A stretch of 64,000 nucleotides of DNA, taken from the NCBI GenBank assembly GCA_964482495.1, contig CAYZXS010000011.1, positions 1 to 64,000 on the forward strand, in the 5' to 3' direction. Below the pieces are notes generated by a model. It saw only the letters and a program-made list of their open reading frames with translations, did no database searches and was not told the origin of the DNA. Origin of the DNA: J029 sp964482495 (GTDB lineage Bacteria; Planctomycetota; UBA1135). Below are positions 43,630 through 53,660 of this stretch, one piece after another. The position numbers were made by a program, and so were the translations under genes. Numbering within the stretch: position 1 is the first letter of the stretch; each line of letters opens with the position of its first letter.

Positions 43630-44796
43630 CTACTCGAAGGCGCCCCGCCGCAGCGGCTCGCCGTCGCGCACCATCCAGGCGCCGCCGGCGATCACCGAGG
43701 CCGCGCGCCCGCGCTCGTCGAGCGCCACCAGGTCGGCGTCGGCGCCGGCGGCGATCCGCCCCTTGCCGGACAGGCGCAGGTGGTCGGCGACGTTCGAGCA
43801 GAAGGCGGGCAGGGCGGCCTCGAGGGGCACGCCGAGCTCCACCGCCCGCGCCAGGGTCTCGAGCAGCGCCGAGCACTGGCCGACCTCCATGGCCGTCATC
43901 CGGCCCTGGTCGTCGAAGACCGGCAGGCAGCCGCCGCCGTCGCTGCTGACGCTGACGCGCTCGGCCGGCAGCCCGCTCGCCAGGTAGAGCTGCAGCGCTC
44001 GCTCGGCCGGGTAGGCGTCCTCGTCGTCGTCGACCGGGAAGGCGGTCAGGTCGAGGTGGCAGCCGCGCGCGGCCAGGCCCAGCGCCTGATCGAAGAGCCC
44101 GCGGCGGCGGTTGAGGTGCGTCGGGTGGAAGACCCGCGCGGGGAGCTCGCTGATGTCGAGGCAGCGCTCGACCAGCTCCAGGCCGCGCGCGCCGTCCCCT
44201 AGGTGCAGATGCAGCACCCCGGCCTTCCGCGCCACCATGCCGCCGACGTGGCAGTCCGCCGCCACCTTGAGCAGGTCCTCGACCGTGGGCTGGCTGGAGC
44301 GATGGTCGGAGATGGCGATCTCCCCGGCTCCGATCACCGCGTCCAGGTGGACGATGTCGCCGCGCACGGTGCCGGTCAGGGTGGTCGGCGGCAGGTGGTA
44401 GCCGCCGGTCCAGCACCACGCCGAGAGGCCGGACTCGCGCAGCGCACGGGCGGCCGCGAGCAGCTCCGCGGTAGAGCGCGTGAGGTCGTCGGCGCCGAGC
44501 AGGCCGACCACCGAGGTCACGCCTGCGGTCGTGAAGCTGCTCAGGGCGGGCGCCGGCACCTTGGTCGACGCGCCGTCCTCTCCGCCGCCCCCCGTGAGGT
44601 GGGCGTGGCAGTCCACCAGCCCCGGGATCAGGCGCTGGCCGGCCAGGTCGACGCGCTCGACCGCGAGACCTTCGGCGGGCGCGGGAGCCTGCCCCGCAGG
44701 CGTCAGAGCCAAGACCTTGCCGCCTCCGATCCAGACGGAGCGGAGCCCGAGCCGCTCGGGCGCATGGACATCGGCGTTGTCGAGGTGGATCAGCAC
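43630..44796 (-). CDS. iadA: Isoaspartyl dipeptidase (beta-aspartyl peptidase)
   Basis: A 388-aa zinc amidohydrolase of the IadA (M38) family. Metal motif LVDCHAHLTGGGGEDG, substrate loop VTSVVGLLGADDLTRS, HLHLGDG, FHPTHLNR and catalytic Asp in SSDGGGCLPVFDD. It hydrolyses beta-Asp-Xaa dipeptides; next to cphB it would split beta-Asp-Arg released from cyanophycin. Start is GTG 44796 (LIHLDNADVH). A TACAAT hexamer ends only 7 bp before it, so the mRNA may be leaderless. Confidence 0.93.
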   Translation of the reverse strand: MLIHLDNADVHAPERLGLRSVWIGGGKVLALTPAGQAPAPAEGLAVERVDLAGQRLIPGLVDCHAHLTGGGGEDGASTKVPAPALSSFTTAGVTSVVGLLGADDLTRSTAELLAAARALRESGLSAWCWTGGYHLPPTTLTGTVRGDIVHLDAVIGAGEIAISDHRSSQPTVEDLLKVAADCHVGGMVARKAGVLHLHLGDGARGLELVERCLDISELPARVFHPTHLNRRRGLFDQALGLAARGCHLDLTAFPVDDDEDAYPAERALQLYLASGLPAERVSVSSDGGGCLPVFDDQGRMTAMEVGQCSALLETLARAVELGVPLEAALPAFCSNVADHLRLSGKGRIAAGADADLVALDERGRAASVIAGGAWMVRDGEPLRRGAFE

Positions 44797-44803
44797 GGCG
44801 CGG

Positions 44804-44809
44804 ATTGTA
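44804..44809 (-). promoter_or_regulatory. Possible -10 element of the cyanophycin operon
   Basis: TACAAT on the minus strand, 7 bp before the iadA GTG; transcription from it would start at or beside the start codon. No -35 consensus at 17 bp. Confidence 0.35.
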
Positions 44810-44850
44810 GGCCGGTTCCGGGCTGGCACTCCGATCGGGCCCCTCCAACA

Positions 44851-45834
44851 ATGGTCCCGCTCGGTCCACGAGCCCCCCTCCCCCTCCCCGTGACCGTCTC
44901 GCTCCCGCTCCGCGTCCGCTTCGCCCGCCCGGGCGACCTGCCCGCGCCCGACGCCCTCGAGGGCCGCGTCGCGGTGCTCGACCTCGCCTTCGACGGCCGC
45001 GCGCCGCAGCTCACCGCCGCCTGGATCGCCGAGCTCGGGACCCGGCTCGCGGCCTGGATCGACCACCACGAGCAGGAGTGTTGGGAGGACTACGCCGACG
45101 ACCCCCGCTTCGTGCTCACGCCGCGCGCGGAGGCGCCCGCCTGCCCGCCTCTGGTCACGGCGGAGCGGGTCGCTCAGCTCGGCCCGGCGGATCACCTACT
45201 CTGCCACGGCGACCTGGACGGCGTGCTCTCCGCGGCGAAGTGGATGCTGCTCCAAGAGGGCTTGGCGTGCCCGGACTGGGTCGACCCCGACAGCGTCGCC
45301 GCGGACTCCCGGGTGGGCGAGCCCAGCCCCCGCGGCGCCCGGCTCGACTCCGCCTTGCGCGGAGGCAGCCGCGGGGTCCGCGTCCGGCGCGCCATCCTGA
45401 GCTCAGTCCTGGCCGAGGCGGCCGGCCGGGCCGAGCCGGCTCAGGTCCGCCGGGACCTCGACCAGGCCGCCGCCGAGCACGCGAAGATGCGGCGCGCCGC
45501 CCACCGCCTCGCGGAGGGGGCGGCCCTGCTCGACGACCTGCCCGAAGACGCGGCCCTCGTCGACCTGACCCAGCACCACGGTCCGGTCGACCTCACCGAG
45601 CTGCTGCTCACGCTGCAGCGGCGCCATGACTGGGTGGTCGTGATCGCCCGCGGGCGCGGCGGGGTCCGCAAGCTCGTGGTCGGCACCGACCCGCAGCGCA
45701 GCGGCCTCGACCTGAGGCGCGAGCTCGGCCTCCAGGGCTACGCCCCCTTCCGGGTCCACGCGCCCGAGGACGCGCTGATCGAGCGCCTGCCGGGGAAGGC
45801 CTTGATCGAGGCCCTCCGCCAGCCGTCGCGCTAG
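44851..45834 (+). CDS. DHH-superfamily-like phosphoesterase
   Basis: About 327 aa. The N-terminal part has VAVLDLAFDGRAPQ, then AAWIDHHEQECWEDY (the DHH motif) and LLCHGDLDGVLSAAKWML, recalling the DHH motifs II-IV that bind two metals. The C-terminal region (HDWVVVIARGRGGVRKLVVG) could be a degenerate DHHA1 substrate domain. No specific relative (RecJ, NrnA, GdpP) is recognised. The start is uncertain: ATG 44851 or GTG 44890. Divergent from iadA, convergent with the HD gene. Confidence 0.6.
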   Translation: MVPLGPRAPLPLPVTVSLPLRVRFARPGDLPAPDALEGRVAVLDLAFDGRAPQLTAAWIAELGTRLAAWIDHHEQECWEDYADDPRFVLTPRAEAPACPPLVTAERVAQLGPADHLLCHGDLDGVLSAAKWMLLQEGLACPDWVDPDSVAADSRVGEPSPRGARLDSALRGGSRGVRVRRAILSSVLAEAAGRAEPAQVRRDLDQAAAEHAKMRRAAHRLAEGAALLDDLPEDAALVDLTQHHGPVDLTELLLTLQRRHDWVVVIARGRGGVRKLVVGTDPQRSGLDLRRELGLQGYAPFRVHAPEDALIERLPGKALIEALRQPSR

Positions 45835-45839
45835 CCGCC

Positions 45840-46433
45840 CTACTCCGGGCAGCCCTGGTCCGCCAGCGCCAGGTTCAGGGCGTGGTAGAGGGCGGTGTTC
45901 GAAGCCAAGGTCAGCGGCAGCAGGTGGGCGCGGGTGTCGCGCAGGTAGGCCTCGCGCCGCTGCTCCGGCACCGTGTCGCCCAACGTGCGGATGTTGTCCA
46001 GCCGGTCGGCGGTCCGCAGTAGCTGCGGGTCCCGGCCCTCCCACGCCAAGTGCTGGAAGTGGGCTACGTCCCGGGCGCTCTTGTCCTCTCCCTCTTGGTA
46101 GGGAGGCAAGGTGAGCGTCCGGACCATCTCGGCGACCTTGGAGCCGAACTCCCCCAGCAGGTCGTCGCAGCTCATCTCGGTGTCCTCAGCCACGTCGTGC
46201 AGTAGCGCGGCACACAACATATTGGGGTCTTGGACCCCCCCGACCTCGAGCAGGAGCAGGGCGGTACGGAAGGGGTGGCAGACGAAGTCTCCGCCGTCCT
46301 TGCGCTTCTGGCCGGCGTGCTGGGTCCTCGCGAGCTCAGCGGCCTTGTGGACCGGCGGCCAGGTGCCGTCGCCAGTCTTGTCGAGGAGCCGCTGCTCGAG
46401 CTGCTCGGAGGAGAGTTGGTACAGGTCTTCCAT
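45840..46433 (-). CDS. HD-domain hydrolase, SpoT/MESH1-like
   Basis: A 197-aa HD_4-type protein: QHAGQKRKDGGDFVCHPFRTA, the HD doublet CAALLHDVAEDTEMS, and TADRLDNIRTL with DxxDN. These are the conserved positions of RelA/SpoT hydrolase domains and small stand-alone (p)ppGpp hydrolases; no synthetase or ACT domain is present. Alarmone hydrolysis is probable but other phosphohydrolase roles are possible. It lies 25 bp downstream of rpiA. Confidence 0.8.
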   Translation of the reverse strand: MEDLYQLSSEQLEQRLLDKTGDGTWPPVHKAAELARTQHAGQKRKDGGDFVCHPFRTALLLLEVGGVQDPNMLCAALLHDVAEDTEMSCDDLLGEFGSKVAEMVRTLTLPPYQEGEDKSARDVAHFQHLAWEGRDPQLLRTADRLDNIRTLGDTVPEQRREAYLRDTRAHLLPLTLASNTALYHALNLALADQGCPE

Positions 46434-46458
46434 GCTTCAGGCGGAGCGCAGCTCGTTC

Positions 46459-47157
46459 TCAGGTCTTGTTCAGCACCCGGGCGGTGCCATCGGAGCGTCC
46501 CTCGACGAGGACGTGGCAGAGGTCCAGGAAGAGGCCGATCTCGGCCACCCCGGGGATCTGCGAGAGGCAGGCGTGCAGCTCCTCGGGGCGCTCGATGCCC
46601 TCGGGGAACTTGCAGTCCAGGATGTAGTTCCCGTTGTCGGTCAGGAAAGGGCTTCCATCCTCGGTGGTCCGCAGGAAGGGTTGGCAGGGGCCCGCGGCGG
46701 CCACCTCGCGCAGGGTGGCGGCCTGCCCGAAAGGCAGGATCTCGACCGGCAGCAGGAAGGTTGTGCCGAGCCGCTCCACCCGCTTGCCCTCGCCGACGAT
46801 GATGGCCACCTTCTGGGCGGCCCGGGCGACGATCTTCTCCCGCAGCAGCGCCCCGCCCCCGCCCTTGATCAGGCGGAATTCCTCGTCGACCTCGTCGGCG
46901 CCGTCGATCACCAGGTCCAGGTGGGGCGTGCGCTCGAGGTCGGTCAGCTCGATGCCGAGCTCCTGGGCTTTCTCCGCGGTCGCCTCGCTGGTCGGAACCC
47001 CTTTCAAGGAAAGGTCTTCCGCCCGCATTCGCAGGGCAAGCGCGTCCAGGAAGAAGGCTACGGTGGAGCCGGTTCCGAGCCCCAGGGCCATGCCATCCTG
47101 GACGAGGGTGGCGGCGTGGTTCCCGGCGGCCTGCTTGGAGGACATGGCGGTCTGCAT
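46459..47157 (-). CDS. rpiA: Ribose-5-phosphate isomerase A
   Basis: 232 aa; pentose-phosphate enzyme interconverting ribose 5-phosphate and ribulose 5-phosphate. Motifs: LGLGTGSTVAFFLDAL, LVIDGADEVDEEF (catalytic Asp), IKGGGGALLREKI, EILPFG and GNYILDCKF. ATG 47157 is chosen over 47184 and 47145 on spacing and on the usual N-terminus; the inner one cannot be excluded. It is divergent from feoA, sharing a 97-bp intergenic region. Confidence 0.95.
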   Translation of the reverse strand: MQTAMSSKQAAGNHAATLVQDGMALGLGTGSTVAFFLDALALRMRAEDLSLKGVPTSEATAEKAQELGIELTDLERTPHLDLVIDGADEVDEEFRLIKGGGGALLREKIVARAAQKVAIIVGEGKRVERLGTTFLLPVEILPFGQAATLREVAAAGPCQPFLRTTEDGSPFLTDNGNYILDCKFPEGIERPEELHACLSQIPGVAEIGLFLDLCHVLVEGRSDGTARVLNKT

Positions 47158-47234
47158 CGCCCCATATCCTAACTTTTCCTCCATTTCCTCCCTAGTTCCG
47201 TCGACCGAGGTAGGCTATGTATTGAAAGCGCACC

Positions 47235-47249
47235 TGAAACTCAGTCTCA
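47235..47249 (+). promoter_or_regulatory. Candidate Fur box upstream of feoA
   Basis: TGAAACTCAGTCTCA, a 15-bp imperfect palindrome (12 of 15 positions symmetrical) five bases before the feoA ATG. Its form TGA..ACT.AGT.TCA resembles the core of Fur-family boxes and the position suits repression of feoAB by iron. Confidence 0.5.
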
Positions 47250-47254
47250 ATAAG

Positions 47255-47485
47255 ATGCCTCGCCGAACCCTCGCCGACCTGTCCCGCCACGAGCGGGCCA
47301 CCGTGCTGTCCGTCCTCGACGACGGGCCCGCGGCGGACCGGCTCCGGGAATTGGGCCTCTGCCGAGGCACCGAGGTCGTCTTCGATCGCCAGGCCCCGCT
47401 GGGCGGCCCGATCGTCTTCAAGCTGAGAGGCTACCGGCTCTGTCTACGGCCCGCCGAGGCCCGCCGGATCGCCGTCGAAAGCTAG
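47255..47485 (+). CDS. feoA: Ferrous iron transport protein A
   Basis: A 76-aa SH3-like protein: TLADLSRHERATVLSVLDD, RLRELGLCRGTEVVF and GPIVFKLRGYRLCLRPAEARRI, matching FeoA. It stimulates or stabilises FeoB. It ends 4 bp before feoB; the pair is an operon with a candidate Fur box in front. Confidence 0.93.
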   Translation: MPRRTLADLSRHERATVLSVLDDGPAADRLRELGLCRGTEVVFDRQAPLGGPIVFKLRGYRLCLRPAEARRIAVES

Positions 47486-47489
47486 GGCC

Positions 47490-49391
47490 ATGCCCCCCGC
47501 TGAAGCGCCGGAAGCGCACCGGATCGCGCTGCTTGGCAGCCCGAACTCCGGCAAAACCACCCTCTTCAACGCCCTGACGGGCCTGCGAGCCAAGACGGGC
47601 AATTACCCCGGGGTCACGGTCGACCGCCGCCAGGGTCCGGCCGCCACCCCGGACGGACCGGTCGAGGTGATCGACCTGCCCGGCACCTACAGCCTGCAGG
47701 CGATCTCGGAGGACGAGGCGGTCTCGGTGCGGGTGCTGCGCGGGCAGATGGAGGGCGAGACCCGGCCCGACGGCATCGTCGTCGTCGCCGACGCCACCAC
47801 CCTGCACCGCTCCCTGCCCCTGCTGGCCGAGGCGATGCAGTTCGGCCTCCCGGTCTGCCTGGCCCTGACCATGGTGGATGAGCTGAAGGCGCGCGGCGGC
47901 GAGATCGACCTGTTCGCCTTGCGGCGCAAGCTGGGCATCCCGGTCTTCGGCGTCGTCGGCCACAAGGGCATCGGCGTCGCCGACCTGCGCGACCAGCTCG
48001 GCCAGCCGAAGAGCTGGGAGCAGCCCAGGACGCCGCCGGAGAACGACCCGCAGGACCGCTTCGCCTGGGCCGATCAGGTGCTGGCCGAGGCGACGCGAGC
48101 CACGCCCCACGACAGCGCCCTGACCCAGCGGCTGGACGCGGTGCTGCTGCACCCCGTCGGCGGCCTGCTGGTCTTCCTGGCCTTCGTGGCGCTCTTCTTC
48201 CAGTCGATCTTCAGTTGGGCTGCGCCGGCGATGGACCTGATGAGCGGCGGGGTCGAGGCCCTGGCCGACTGGCTCGGGACCTGGATGCCCTCGGGTTGGC
48301 TGGCCTCGCTGGTGGTCGACGGCGTCGTCCGCGGCGTCGGCGCGGTGCTGGTCTTCCTGCCCCAGATCGCGCTGCTCTTCACGCTGATCTTCTTCTTCGA
48401 GGCCTGCGGCTACATGGCGCGCGCCGCTTTCTTGATGGACCGGCTGATGGGCTGGGTCGGCCTCGAGGGCCGCTGCTTCATCGCCCTGCTGTCGAGCTAC
48501 GCCTGCGCCGTCCCCGGCATCTTGGCGACCCGCACCATCCCGTCGCCGCGCGACCGGCTGGCGACCATCCTGGTGGCGCCGCTCGCGACCTGCTCGGCGC
48601 GGCTGCCGGTCTACGCGGTGCTGATCGCCGCCTTCGTGCCGGACACGCCGGTGCTCGGGCCGCTCAATTTGCAGGGGCTGACCCTGCTCGGCCTCTACCT
48701 GCTCGGCGCGGTGTCGGCGCTGGTCTTCGCGGCCATCTTCAAGCGCGGCGTGCTGCGCGGCGCCTCGCTGCCCTTCTACCTCGAGCTGCCGCCCTACCGC
48801 TTCCCGTCCTTGAAGACCGTGCTGCTCCAGGTCTGGCAGCGGGTGTGGATGTTCCTGAAGCGCGCCGGCACCGTGATCCTCGCCGCCTCAGTGGTGCTGT
48901 GGCTGCTCCTGAACTTCCCGCGGGTCGAGGCCGCGGACGGCCTCGACGAGGCCGAGCGCGCCCAGCTCCAGATCGAGCAGAGCTACGCCGCGGACATCGG
49001 CCGCGCCATCGAGCCCGCGATCGAGCCGATGGGCTGGGACTGGCGCGTCGGCATCGGCTTGGTCGGCTCGGTCGCGGCGCGCGAAGTGATCGTGTCGACC
49101 ATGGCCCAGGTCTACGCCTATGAGGGTGACGAGGAGGACGCCGCCGGCTTCGCCGCGCTGCTGAACCGCCCCGACCCCGCGACCGGCCGTCCGCCGCTCG
49201 ACCTGGCCAGCGCCCTGGCGCTGCTGGTGTTCTTCGTCTACGCGCTGCAGTGCATCAGCACCATCGCCGTCATCCGCCGCGAGGCCGGAGGCTGGCGACA
49301 CGCGCTGTTCGCTCTCGGCTACCAGACCGGCTTCGCCTGGCTGGCGGCGTGGCTGACCTACCTGGCCGCCAGCGGCTGGACCTCGGGCTAA
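47490..49391 (+). CDS. feoB: Ferrous iron transporter FeoB
   Basis: A 633-aa Fe2+ importer: cytosolic G domain with G1 GSPNSGKTTLFN, G2 GNYPGVTVDRR, G3 DLPGTYSL and G4 TMVDE (canonical NxxD has Asn; Thr here), then the core domain with two gate regions including SYACAVPGILATRTI and VGSVAAREVIVSTM. The length is shorter than E. coli FeoB (773 aa), mainly in the G-domain helical part and C-terminus. No FeoC gene follows; gyrB is convergent 18 bp later. Confidence 0.96.
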   Translation: MPPAEAPEAHRIALLGSPNSGKTTLFNALTGLRAKTGNYPGVTVDRRQGPAATPDGPVEVIDLPGTYSLQAISEDEAVSVRVLRGQMEGETRPDGIVVVADATTLHRSLPLLAEAMQFGLPVCLALTMVDELKARGGEIDLFALRRKLGIPVFGVVGHKGIGVADLRDQLGQPKSWEQPRTPPENDPQDRFAWADQVLAEATRATPHDSALTQRLDAVLLHPVGGLLVFLAFVALFFQSIFSWAAPAMDLMSGGVEALADWLGTWMPSGWLASLVVDGVVRGVGAVLVFLPQIALLFTLIFFFEACGYMARAAFLMDRLMGWVGLEGRCFIALLSSYACAVPGILATRTIPSPRDRLATILVAPLATCSARLPVYAVLIAAFVPDTPVLGPLNLQGLTLLGLYLLGAVSALVFAAIFKRGVLRGASLPFYLELPPYRFPSLKTVLLQVWQRVWMFLKRAGTVILAASVVLWLLLNFPRVEAADGLDEAERAQLQIEQSYAADIGRAIEPAIEPMGWDWRVGIGLVGSVAAREVIVSTMAQVYAYEGDEEDAAGFAALLNRPDPATGRPPLDLASALALLVFFVYALQCISTIAVIRREAGGWRHALFALGYQTGFAWLAAWLTYLAASGWTSG

Positions 49392-49409
49392 CAGCCGTCG
49401 CGTCAGCGC

Positions 49410-51830
<2,421 letters not shown>

Positions 51831-51843
51831 GGCGGTGGCGCGC

Positions 51844-52167
51844 TCAGGCGCGGCGGAACTCGACCTTCTGCACCAGGCAGTGCGGGCCGTCGCCGCCCGT
51901 CAATTCGTGGTTCAGGAGCCGCAGGAATTCGCCGGCGCGGAAGCAGCGCAGCTCCTCCATCAGCGGCGCTGAGGCGACCGCGACGATCAGCTTGCCGGCG
52001 CGGAAGGAGACCGGCCGCGCCCGCTGGGCGATGCCCTCGGGAACGACGCGCTCCCAGGCCTCGAAGACCGCGCGGTGCTCGAGGCGGCGGCCCAGGCCGC
52101 GCTTCTGCATCACGTGGCCGAGCAACTCCCGGATCAGGGTCGGCTGGCTGCGGCGGGGTACGGGCAA
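51844..52167 (-). CDS. dciA: DciA-like DUF721 protein
   Basis: A 107-aa protein with the DUF721 pattern: RELLGHVMQKRGLGRRL, VFEAWERVVPEGIAQRARPVSF and GKLIVAVASAPLMEEL. DciA is the ancestral loader/operator of DnaB helicase in bacteria without DnaC/DnaI. Its place between dnaN and gyrB is the usual one, although recF, normally beside it, is absent here. Confidence 0.85.
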   Translation of the reverse strand: MPVPRRSQPTLIRELLGHVMQKRGLGRRLEHRAVFEAWERVVPEGIAQRARPVSFRAGKLIVAVASAPLMEELRCFRAGEFLRLLNHELTGGDGPHCLVQKVEFRRA

Positions 52168-52174
52168 GGCCGGC

Positions 52175-53305
52175 TCAGGAGAAGGTCGAGAGCGGCATCA
52201 CGACGTACTCGTAATCCTCGCCGAGGATCAGCTTCGCCGGGCGCGTGGCCTCTTCCATCAGCAGCTCGACCTGCTCGGAGTGCGCGGCCTTGAGGCCGTC
52301 GAGCAGGTAGGCCGGGTTGAAGGCGGCGGTCAGGCCGCCGCCGGAGTAGTCGACCTCGATCTTGGACGCGGCGCGGCCGCGGCCCTCGTGCTCGGCGGTG
52401 ATCTCCATCGCGTCGGGGGTCACCGCGACCCGGACCACCGCGGCGGCGTCCTGGGTCAGGTGGCTAGCCAGCTTCAGCTTGCGCGACAGCGACTCGCGGT
52501 GCACGCGCACGCAGTGCTTGCCGTCCTGCGGGATGACGTTGCCGTAGTTCGGGTACTCGCCCTCGAGCACGCGGCCGAAGGACTCGAGCTTGCCGATGCG
52601 GAAGCCGACCCGGTTGCCGAGGAAGAAGACCTCGATCAGGTCGGTCTGCTCGTCCTGGCCGAAGCGCACGATCTGGTCCAGCATCTTCGGCAGCAACACC
52701 GAGCGCTGCTTGCCGTCGCCCTGCACGGCGCCGCGGCGGATCACCGCCAGCCGGCGGCCGTCGGTGCCGACCATGGTCATGTCGCCGTTCTGGACCTCGA
52801 ACAGCACGCCCTCGGTGGCGAAGCGGGAGTCGTGCACGCGGGAGGTCGCGAAGCGGGTGCTGCTGACCATCTGCATGAAGACGTCCTTCTCGATGGTCAC
52901 GTCGGGGTCGCCCTCGATCGTGGGCACCGGCGGGAAACCCTCGGGCTCCAGGGCGCCGCTGCCGCTGCTCTCCATCGTCACCAGGTTGCAGCGGTCCTCG
53001 CCGCCGACGATCTCGAATTGGCCGGCGTCGGTCAGCGAGACGTTGACGGTCTCGGCCTCGATGTCCTTGAAGACGTCGACCAGCTCCCGGCCCGGGACCA
53101 GCGCCCAGCCGGGCTCGTCGATCTGGACGTCGTCCAGCCGGTAGCGGACCGCGATGTCGAGGTCGCTGGCGATGACGATCAGCTGGTCATTGCTGGCCTC
53201 GACCAGCACGCCGCCGAGGACGGGGCGGCTCGGCTTGCGGTCGATGGCCATCTCGACGCGCTGGAGGGCGTCTCGGAAGGCGGAGCGGTCGATCAGGAAT
53301 TTCAT
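52175..53305 (-). CDS. dnaN: DNA polymerase III beta sliding clamp
   Basis: A 376-aa three-domain clamp: MKFLIDRSAFRDALQRVEMAI, LIVIASDLDIAVRY, FATSRVHDSRFATEGVLFEV and the C-terminal EDYEYVVMPLSTFS (M/LPL near the end). It is downstream of dnaA across a 355-bp region with DnaA boxes; dciA follows after 7 bp. Confidence 0.97.
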   Translation of the reverse strand: MKFLIDRSAFRDALQRVEMAIDRKPSRPVLGGVLVEASNDQLIVIASDLDIAVRYRLDDVQIDEPGWALVPGRELVDVFKDIEAETVNVSLTDAGQFEIVGGEDRCNLVTMESSGSGALEPEGFPPVPTIEGDPDVTIEKDVFMQMVSSTRFATSRVHDSRFATEGVLFEVQNGDMTMVGTDGRRLAVIRRGAVQGDGKQRSVLLPKMLDQIVRFGQDEQTDLIEVFFLGNRVGFRIGKLESFGRVLEGEYPNYGNVIPQDGKHCVRVHRESLSRKLKLASHLTQDAAAVVRVAVTPDAMEITAEHEGRGRAASKIEVDYSGGGLTAAFNPAYLLDGLKAAHSEQVELLMEEATRPAKLILGEDYEYVVMPLSTFS

Positions 53306-53660
53306 CGGGGGAGGCGGTTCTTCTGGAAGGATGAAGAAAGAATTGCCACCTTAACAGTATAGGCGGCCCCAGGATGTGGAGAAAGCCGGTTCTGAGATCT
53401 CAAAGTCTTACAGGAAAAGACTTTGGAATCGTTCACTCGCCCCTGACCGGCGTGGAAAAGCGGGGACTTCCCGGGCAGGCCGTGGGGACACTTCCGGGCT
53501 TCTCCCCGAAGCTCTTCGAGGGCTGCTTCGGCTTGGGGAGGAGTGTGGAAAAGTCCCCCCGCTCTCCCCAGCGAACCCCCTGCTTCTCCACCACTTATCC
53601 AGCAACGGAGCGAGCCCCGCCGCGGCCGGTTCAGGGCACGCGACGGGGCTCGGAGGTGGC
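53306..53660. other. oriC: Putative chromosomal replication origin (dnaA-dnaN intergenic region)
   Basis: A 355-bp region without protein genes. DnaA-box-like 9-mers: TGTGGAGAA 53374, CGTGGAAAA 53450, TGTGGAAAA 53544, TTCTCCACC 53584, TTATCCAGC 53595 (each one to two mismatches from TTATCCACA or its complement). A 9-bp inverted repeat CAAAGTCTT/AAGACTTTG (53400-53424) lies within. The part next to dnaN (53330-53360) is the least GC-rich and may be the unwinding element. The position between dnaA and dnaN is common for oriC. Confidence 0.55.

Noticed and set aside
53400..53424. CAAAGTCTT/AAGACTTTG inverted repeat as dnaA terminator
   Set aside because: No T-run follows on the minus strand; more likely part of the origin structure, so not listed separately as a terminator.
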